Origin: UBA9732 sp963609725
GTDB lineage: Bacteria; Spirochaetota; Spirochaetia; Sphaerochaetales; Sphaerochaetaceae
Length of the DNA: 10,005 nucleotides
Direction: 5' to 3'
NCBI GenBank assembly: GCA_963609725.1
Contig: CAVDLI010000059.1
Coordinates: 1 to 10,005 of the forward strand
Shown here: piece after piece, positions 6,104 through 10,005 of the stretch
Numbering within the stretch: the stretch's first letter is position 1
How the letters are laid out: each line of letters starts with the position of its first letter
The notes under the pieces: model-generated
Database searches by the model: none
What the model saw: only the letters and a program-made list of their open reading frames with translations
Told to the model about the DNA's origin: nothing
Translations under genes and position numbers: made by a program

Positions 6104-6268
6104 ATGTCTAAGCACCATGAAGAAGAAGTTTCAAGTGTTGCACAGACCAGTACGCCAATACAACACAAAATGAACAAAAAAGAACGTGAAAGAGAGCAAG
6201 AACTTGAGCGAGAAGCTAAAGCAAAACTCAATAGCAAGAGCCATCATAAAAAACATGGCAACTGCTAA
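6104..6268 (+). CDS. Small highly charged hypothetical protein (54 aa)
   Basis: A 54-residue protein with no signal peptide or membrane segment. It has an acidic, His-containing N-terminus (KHHEEE), a Ser/Thr/Gln linker, a dense Lys/Glu/Arg stretch (MNKKEREREQELEREAKAK) likely to be a single helix or coiled coil, and a basic tail with two His-rich groups ending HGNC. I do not recognise a family. Support for a real gene comes from a perfect AGGAGG at ideal spacing, a fair promoter at 6022-6050 and a terminator-like hairpin beginning at the stop codon. The opposite-strand frame over the same bases is its shadow. His/Cys at the ends could bind metal, but that is speculative. Confidence 0.65.
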   Translation: MSKHHEEEVSSVAQTSTPIQHKMNKKEREREQELEREAKAKLNSKSHHKKHGNC

Positions 6269-6288
6269 AAACCTGTTCAGAGGTTTTT
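6267..6288 (+). terminator. Rho-independent-type terminator of the small gene
   Basis: AAAAACCT (6267-6274) pairs with AGGTTTTT (6281-6288) across a six-base loop. The T-run is part of the right arm. The stem starts in the TAA stop codon of the 54-residue ORF. It is GC-poor, so strength is uncertain. Confidence 0.55.
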
Positions 6289-6291
6289 GTG

Positions 6292-6328
6292 AAAAAACTC
6301 TTTAATTTGCACAATTATTAAGAGAGTT
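6292..6328 (-). terminator. Likely terminator for lacZ
   Basis: On the minus strand AACTCT (6328-6323) pairs with AGAGTT (6301-6296), extended by five A/T pairs past one bulged base. T residues run through 6297-6292. It lies about 120 bases after the lacZ stop and faces the opposite way from the 6267-6288 hairpin, as expected between convergent genes. Confidence 0.5.
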
Positions 6329-6400
6329 CTCTAGAGGGGCTTTTGCAAAACTGCTCTAAAATGGGAGTTTTTTGAAAATACTTGAAGTTTTGGCAACTTG

Positions 6401-6420
6401 GAGGTTTTTGCAAGAACCTC
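6401..6420 (+). terminator. GAGGTTTT palindrome followed by a T-rich run
   Basis: A near-perfect 20-bp palindrome: GAGGTT (6401-6406) and AACCTC (6415-6420) around a TTTGCAAG centre. It is followed on the plus strand by TTCTTTTT (6421-6428). This could be a second plus-strand terminator or a member of a dispersed palindromic repeat. It lies 26 bp beyond the lacZ stop. Confidence 0.5.
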
Positions 6421-6445
6421 TTCTTTTTGTATTTCAAAAGACTCC

Positions 6446-9400
6446 TTATTTTTTCTTTTTCCATGACAGAATAAAGTTTAATTCATAATCTTTTTTTGCA
6501 GAGAACATGTGCTCTTTGAGTGTGTAAGGACCGCAACTTCCAGTGCCAATTCCTTGCTGAAATGCAGAAAGCGTTACATAAGTGCCAGTTCTAACTTCAT
6601 CACTGCGGTGCTTCATTTTTGTAAGTTCTAAATCAGAATAAGGCTTTATTCCAAGATTAAACGGCTCTTTTACAGCGTCAAAGCGCAAAATTAGGACATC
6701 ATTTTCAAGTTCTACCCATCTTGTATCACAGCGGTTGCCACTCTCTTGAGGTCTTATGTTTGACTCAGTCATATTCAAGACATGAGAAAAACATTCTTCA
6801 ATTGGGCTCTGCTCTTTTATATCAATATATGATTCTTTTGCACGCCCAAACCAATGAACATTATCAAATGAAGAATCCATCTTAAACGTTTTTCCAAATC
6901 TTGGAATAAACCCTCTAGCACTTACAGGATGAAGAATACAAGAGATGTTCACAGCGCCATCAAAATCCTCATGAGGTTCACACTTTGTATAAGTATCTAC
7001 ACACAAAAACCGGTTTCCGGCTGCCATAATATTAGACATTACAACGCCATTTCCATTATCTAAGATTTTTGTTTCAAAAACTTCTTCTTTTTGACTGTAC
7101 CACTTCTTCATTGGATTTGGTCTAAATAGAGGTTTATCATTATCAGTTGCGGCTCTAAATAAAATTGTTGTAGGTCGCTCGCCTGCAATAGTTTTGACAA
7201 GCTCTAAAGCATTTGCTGCAGAATTTGCTGCAGAATTTCCTGTAGAATTTCCTGTAGAACTTGCAAGAGGAATAACATTTGGCAAACTAATTTTTCCAAA
7301 TTCTATTTGGTCAACACCTACTTCAATATTGTTTTTGTAAGTTCTAAACTCAAAAATTCCATTCGTAAGATAAGTATCAATAATCTTGTTATCACAAAGG
7401 CTCATAGAGTTTTCAATAATGGGATAAAAATCGACAACAGTTTTTTGCAAAGGAGATATATTTGGAACATAGTCAAAACTTGGTAAAGAGCCCAATTTTA
7501 CAGAAATCTTAAAAGAACTTCCATTTGTAAAACCTGTTGTGTTAAAAATCTCAAATTTAAGGTCTTTTACCCAGGAAATTCTAATTGGCCTGTAAGTATG
7601 ACGCACAACCCATGCACCTGTAGAAGGCTCTCTATTGGGATAAAAAATACCATCGACACAAAAATTGCCATCATGAATCCATTCCCCATGATCCCCGCCA
7701 TAAGTGTAAGAGCCATCATCATGCAAAACAGCATGGTCAAACATTTCCCACACACAGCCACCCATAAGGCTTTCATGAGAGTAAATTTCTTTCCAATAAC
7801 CCTCTATATTGCCAGGTCCCACGCCCATTGCATGAGCATATTCACAAAGAAAATAAGGCCTGTCATTGAATTGTTTTATTTTGCTCGTACCATCACCCGC
7901 AGCTTTTACAGCGTCAACTGGCGGATACATTTGGCTTGCAACATCGTACGCTTTTCTTTTTGCATGAACAGCACTCTCATAATGCACAGGAATCTTAGAG
8001 ACAGACTTAAAATACTCATACATAGCATAAGTATTACAACCGTCGCCACTCTCATTTCCCAGGCTCCACATTACAACAGGTGTTGACAAAAACTTATCTC
8101 TATTAAAATGTCTTATTGCTCTATCAACATACCTTGATTTCCACTTTGGATTATTTGAAAGCCAATTCATAGAAGGTGGAAGTTTTTGAACATAAACTCC
8201 ATGAGTCTCTAAATCTACTTCATCTATTATGTAAATGCCATACTCACTAGCAAGTTCCAAAAGCAAAGGGTCTGGAGCATAATGGGATGTTCTAATTGTG
8301 TCTATATTAAACTCTTTGCACAACTTTATATCACACTCAATCTCCTTTGGCGTCATACAGTAACCATTTTTGGGATTTGTATCGTGATGGTTTACACCTT
8401 TTAGTTTGATAGCCTTGCCATTTACAAGAAAAACTCTTTCCTTTATACAAACATCTTTGAACCCCACTCTTTGGCGTATACATTCATCTTTGGTTTCAAT
8501 ACACACATCATAAAGATTAGGAGTCTCTGCATTCCATTCATTGACTTTCAAGTTTTTGAAATTAAAAGTAAGAATGTTATCAAAAACAGAATTTGATACG
8601 TCATTTGAAAGCTCATTTACATTTTCATTTTTAGAGTCTTTTGAAACGTTGTTTGCACTTAAAGTCTCTTGTAAAGAAAGTCCAAAACCCTCAAGACTAA
8701 CAGTAACATCTAAAGCGCCCTTAGTTTTGACAGCTACAGTAGCATCATAAAGCCCATCATGCTTTGAAGTATTAAAATCAATATCCCAAATATGTGCTTT
8801 GTTTGAAATTCTAAGTAGAACATCACGAAATATACCATTGTTGCGAAACATATCTTGGCATTCAAGGTATGTTCCATTACACCAACGCCGGACAAGAACT
8901 AGCAGTTCATTTTGCCCCTTTTTAATATATTTTGAAATGTCAAATTCAGCTGTGTTGTGAGACTCTTCAGAGTATCCAACAAAAGCGCCGTTGACATATA
9001 ATTCTAAACAACTACACACTCCCAAGAAAGACAAAACATATTGTTTTGAAACATCTTCTACATCATCTTCTACATCATCTTCTACATCAAAAAAAGTCCT
9101 GTATAAGCCAATATGATTGTACTCCCCTTTTGGCGCTCTCTTAAAACCATCAAGAACACTAAAATATCCTTTGACAGGTTCATTTGTTGGAACTTTTGGA
9201 GGATTATATCTAAACGGGTAGCGTAAATTTATGTAAGAGGGTTTCCCATAACCTCTAAACTGCCAGCAAGAAGGCACATCTATTTTATCAAAATCTACAT
9301 TAGTAGTATCAAAACTAAGAGGCAAATCGTTAGGATTATCATAATATGCAAAATCCCACATTCCATTTAGAACTTTCACATAAGAAGAACTGTATCGTTT

Positions 9401-9529
9401 TTCTAAAAGAGGACAAGAGAAAGCATCTTTACGAGATGAAAAAGGAATAAAATAACTTCTAGGAGGAAGTTTTCCAACTTCAAGAACATCAAAATCGTTG
9501 CAAAGTTTAGAATTAAGAGCATAGTGCAT
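6446..9529 (-). CDS. lacZ: Beta-galactosidase, glycoside hydrolase family 2
   Basis: A 1027-residue cytoplasmic enzyme (no signal peptide) that hydrolyses lactose and other beta-galactosides; E. coli LacZ has 1024 residues. The N-terminal jelly-roll has VLNGMWDFAYYDNP and DVPSCWQ (about 53-90), then GYSEESHNTAEFD and an EWNAETPNLYDV immunoglobulin-like segment. The TIM barrel has GVNHHDTNP (378-386), RTSHY, DEVDLETHG (436-444), WSLGNESG with acid/base Glu493, and LCEYAHAMG with nucleophile Glu563. The C-terminal LacZ domain has ATDNDKP (794-800), VHWFGRAKESY and SGNRCDTRWVEL. GGGAGGA (9542-9536) six bases upstream selects ATG 9529 over the ATG at 9544, which overlaps that site. Two in-frame 12-bp repeats insert DVED units (148-160) and NSTG/NSAA units (about 757-773). 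No permease or regulator is adjacent in this window. Both catalytic residues are intact, so it should be active. Confidence 0.95.
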   Translation of the reverse strand: MHYALNSKLCNDFDVLEVGKLPPRSYFIPFSSRKDAFSCPLLEKRYSSSYVKVLNGMWDFAYYDNPNDLPLSFDTTNVDFDKIDVPSCWQFRGYGKPSYINLRYPFRYNPPKVPTNEPVKGYFSVLDGFKRAPKGEYNHIGLYRTFFDVEDDVEDDVEDVSKQYVLSFLGVCSCLELYVNGAFVGYSEESHNTAEFDISKYIKKGQNELLVLVRRWCNGTYLECQDMFRNNGIFRDVLLRISNKAHIWDIDFNTSKHDGLYDATVAVKTKGALDVTVSLEGFGLSLQETLSANNVSKDSKNENVNELSNDVSNSVFDNILTFNFKNLKVNEWNAETPNLYDVCIETKDECIRQRVGFKDVCIKERVFLVNGKAIKLKGVNHHDTNPKNGYCMTPKEIECDIKLCKEFNIDTIRTSHYAPDPLLLELASEYGIYIIDEVDLETHGVYVQKLPPSMNWLSNNPKWKSRYVDRAIRHFNRDKFLSTPVVMWSLGNESGDGCNTYAMYEYFKSVSKIPVHYESAVHAKRKAYDVASQMYPPVDAVKAAGDGTSKIKQFNDRPYFLCEYAHAMGVGPGNIEGYWKEIYSHESLMGGCVWEMFDHAVLHDDGSYTYGGDHGEWIHDGNFCVDGIFYPNREPSTGAWVVRHTYRPIRISWVKDLKFEIFNTTGFTNGSSFKISVKLGSLPSFDYVPNISPLQKTVVDFYPIIENSMSLCDNKIIDTYLTNGIFEFRTYKNNIEVGVDQIEFGKISLPNVIPLASSTGNSTGNSAANSAANALELVKTIAGERPTTILFRAATDNDKPLFRPNPMKKWYSQKEEVFETKILDNGNGVVMSNIMAAGNRFLCVDTYTKCEPHEDFDGAVNISCILHPVSARGFIPRFGKTFKMDSSFDNVHWFGRAKESYIDIKEQSPIEECFSHVLNMTESNIRPQESGNRCDTRWVELENDVLILRFDAVKEPFNLGIKPYSDLELTKMKHRSDEVRTGTYVTLSAFQQGIGTGSCGPYTLKEHMFSAKKDYELNFILSWKKKK
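7211..7258 (-). repeat. Four 12-bp tandem units in lacZ (NSTG/NSAA repeat)
   Basis: Plus-strand units ATTTGCTGCAGA (twice) and ATTTCCTGTAGA (twice) lie head to tail. On the coding strand they give two NSTG-type and two NSAA-type tetrapeptides near residues 757-773, just before the C-terminal LacZ domain. The unit is a multiple of three, so copy changes keep the frame. The two halves look like successive duplications of slightly different parents. Confidence 0.9.
9052..9087 (-). repeat. Three perfect 12-bp tandem units in lacZ (DVED repeat)
   Basis: CATCTTCTACAT is present three times without a mismatch. It encodes DVED repeats at residues 148-160, inside the N-terminal sugar-binding-like domain directly after RTFF. 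In E. coli LacZ the matching place (LTFNVDESW) has no such repeat. Perfect identity implies recent expansion. Confidence 0.9.
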
Positions 9530-9535
9530 AAAAAA

Positions 9536-9542
9536 TCCTCCC
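9536..9542 (-). promoter_or_regulatory. Ribosome binding site of lacZ
   Basis: GGGAGGA on the minus strand, six bases before ATG 9529. It overlaps an in-frame upstream ATG (9544), so the longer start would have its initiation codon touching the Shine-Dalgarno; 9529 is the better start. Confidence 0.75.
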
Positions 9543-9742
9543 ATTTGAGCTTTTCACAAGGGTTTTGTAAAACTGCATTCATGAAAATCCACCTTCATGC
9601 AAGTTCAAAACCAATTTTCACAAGACTTATTTTGCAAAAACCTTTTCACTAAAGCATATTCTAAATAATAAAGCAAAAACAAATGAAAAGATATTAGTTT
9701 AGAAATTTTTGCTTTCCTTAGAAACTCTGAAGAACTCTCTGA

Positions 9743-9802
9743 AAATCTCTCTAGAAATCTCTCTAGAAATCTCTCTTGAAATCTCTCTTGAAATCTCTCC
9801 TT
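9743..9802. repeat. 12-bp tandem repeat array, five units (AAATCTCTCTAG type)
   Basis: AAATCTCTCTAG occurs twice, AAATCTCTCTTG twice, then a degenerate AAATCTCTCCTT. The array lies about 140 bp upstream of the thyA start. In one plus frame it reads NLSR repeats, interrupted by TGA where AGA became TGA; on the minus strand it reads SREI repeats. Neither frame has a supported start. Confidence 0.85.
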
Positions 9803-9825
9803 GAAAAGCCATGCTGCTTTTGCAA
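9801..9825. repeat. Central hairpin between the two 12-bp arrays
   Basis: TTGAAAAGC (9801-9809) pairs with GCTTTT (9816-9821) and, past one bulged G, CAA (9823-9825), across the loop CATGCT. It sits exactly between the two arrays, so the whole region could fold as one long imperfect stem. Confidence 0.5.
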
Positions 9826-9830
9826 TAATT

Positions 9831-9902
9831 GGTCTTGGAAGAAGTCTTGAAAGAGGTCTTGTAAGAGATTTTGAAAAAAGTTTTGAAAAAAATTTGAGAC
9901 TT
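9831..9902. repeat. Degenerate 12-bp-periodic array, six units (GGTCTTGAAAGA type)
   Basis: Successive 12-bp units are GGTCTTGGAAGA, AGTCTTGAAAGA, GGTCTTGTAAGA, GATTTTGAAAAA, AGTTTTGAAAAA and a diverged sixth. The AAGAGATTTT core resembles the reverse complement of the 9743-9802 unit. The array ends about 39 bp before the thyA ATG. A plus frame is open through it to TAA at 9921-9923, but only a TTG with no ribosome binding site could start it. Confidence 0.6.
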
Positions 9903-9941
9903 CAAAACCAAGACCCAAAATAAAGGTTGTTTGGAGAAAAA

Positions 9942-10005
9942 ATGAGCAGAGCAGATGATATTTTTATTGCCAACGTAAAAGACATTCTTGAAAACGGATT
10001 TTCAG
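9942..10005 (+). CDS. thyA: Thymidylate synthase, N-terminal fragment (cut by window end)
   Basis: Twenty-one codons are visible, MSRADDIFIANVKDILENGF and onward, before the window ends. This matches the N-terminus of the firmicute-type ThyA group (MSxADxIFxxNCxxILENG), which makes dTMP from dUMP using methylene-tetrahydrofolate in the cytoplasm. GGAG (9933-9936) lies five bases before the ATG. The catalytic Cys and folate-binding parts lie outside the window, so the call rests on the first residues only. It is divergent from lacZ. Confidence 0.7.
   Translation, partial: MSRADDIFIANVKDILENGFS

Larger units (their letters stand above)
9530..9941. other. 412-bp gene-free divergent region between lacZ and thyA
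   Basis: I see no convincing gene here. The lacZ side contains an imperfect palindrome GTTTT-GT-AAAAC (9562-9573), a CATGAA/TTCATG inverted repeat (9580-9599), and TTTTCACAAG twice (9551-9560 and 9615-9624). Any of these could be regulatory sites for lacZ, but none matches an operator I know. The thyA side is filled by 12-bp-periodic repeats. No promoter on either strand is clear enough to place; a weak minus-strand pair lies around 9650-9680. Confidence 0.6.

Noticed and set aside
6049..6237. Minus-strand open frame opposite the small charged gene
   Set aside because: Ser/Leu/Cys-rich antisense of Glu/Lys codons; the plus-strand ORF has the perfect Shine-Dalgarno.
7598..8086. Plus-strand open frame of 162 codons inside lacZ
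   Set aside because: It is antisense to the catalytic barrel of lacZ, which is strongly supported; no independent start signals.
9699..9911. Minus-strand open frame of 70 codons with SREI repeats upstream of thyA
   Set aside because: It starts at TTG without a ribosome binding site, is low complexity, and is the antisense reading of the 12-bp arrays; any 12-bp array without a stop stays open.
9801..9923. Plus-strand frame KSHAAFAIIGLGRSLERG and onward, ending 18 bp before thyA
   Set aside because: It looks somewhat protein-like, but the only start is TTG with no Shine-Dalgarno, and the pattern is explained by the 12-bp period.

Overview
This is an AT-rich bacterial window that best fits a Treponema-like spirochete. 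The reasons are the base composition and the run of signal-peptide-bearing outer-membrane-type proteins. The homopolymeric G/C tracts inside envelope genes also fit, because poly-G length variation is a known switching device in Treponema pallidum. The genus is inferred; there is no rRNA or other marker here.

Layout. Positions 1-189 hold an open plus-strand frame, probably the 3' end of an unrecognised gene. Positions 4820 to 175 (minus strand) form a four-gene operon: a lysophospholipid-acyltransferase-like gene, then three tandem paralogues (called A, B and C here) of a secreted, probably beta-barrel envelope protein resembling the DUF1207 family. A good sigma70-type promoter (TTGACA, 16 bp, TATACT) precedes the operon. 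Reading plus from 4977 is a membrane-anchored alpha/beta hydrolase, followed by a small charged 54-residue protein with a perfect Shine-Dalgarno (6104-6268). A 177-bp convergent intergenic region with several hairpins separates it from a full-length cytoplasmic GH2 beta-galactosidase (lacZ, 9529 to 6446, minus). A 412-bp repeat-rich, gene-free region leads to the start of a plus-strand thymidylate synthase (thyA) cut by the window end.

The most notable system is the operon at 175-4940, which carries three simple-sequence repeats at three levels. Six copies of a 7-bp unit lie just downstream of the -10 box, probably in the 5' UTR. A C10 tract lies in codons 15-18 of the acyltransferase, which is in frame (ON) here; one base more or less brings an early stop. 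A G8 tract lies in the middle of the third paralogue, which is out of frame (OFF) here; G9 would restore a 398-residue protein that aligns with its two intact siblings. This looks like a phase-variable envelope locus combining a lipid-modifying enzyme with surface proteins. A sequencing error at the G8 tract must be excluded.

A second theme is 12-bp tandem repetition: two in-frame 12-bp arrays inside lacZ, and two 12-bp-periodic, roughly mutually inverted arrays upstream of thyA. A third is a recurring AGGTTTTTGCAA-type palindrome in intergenic regions.
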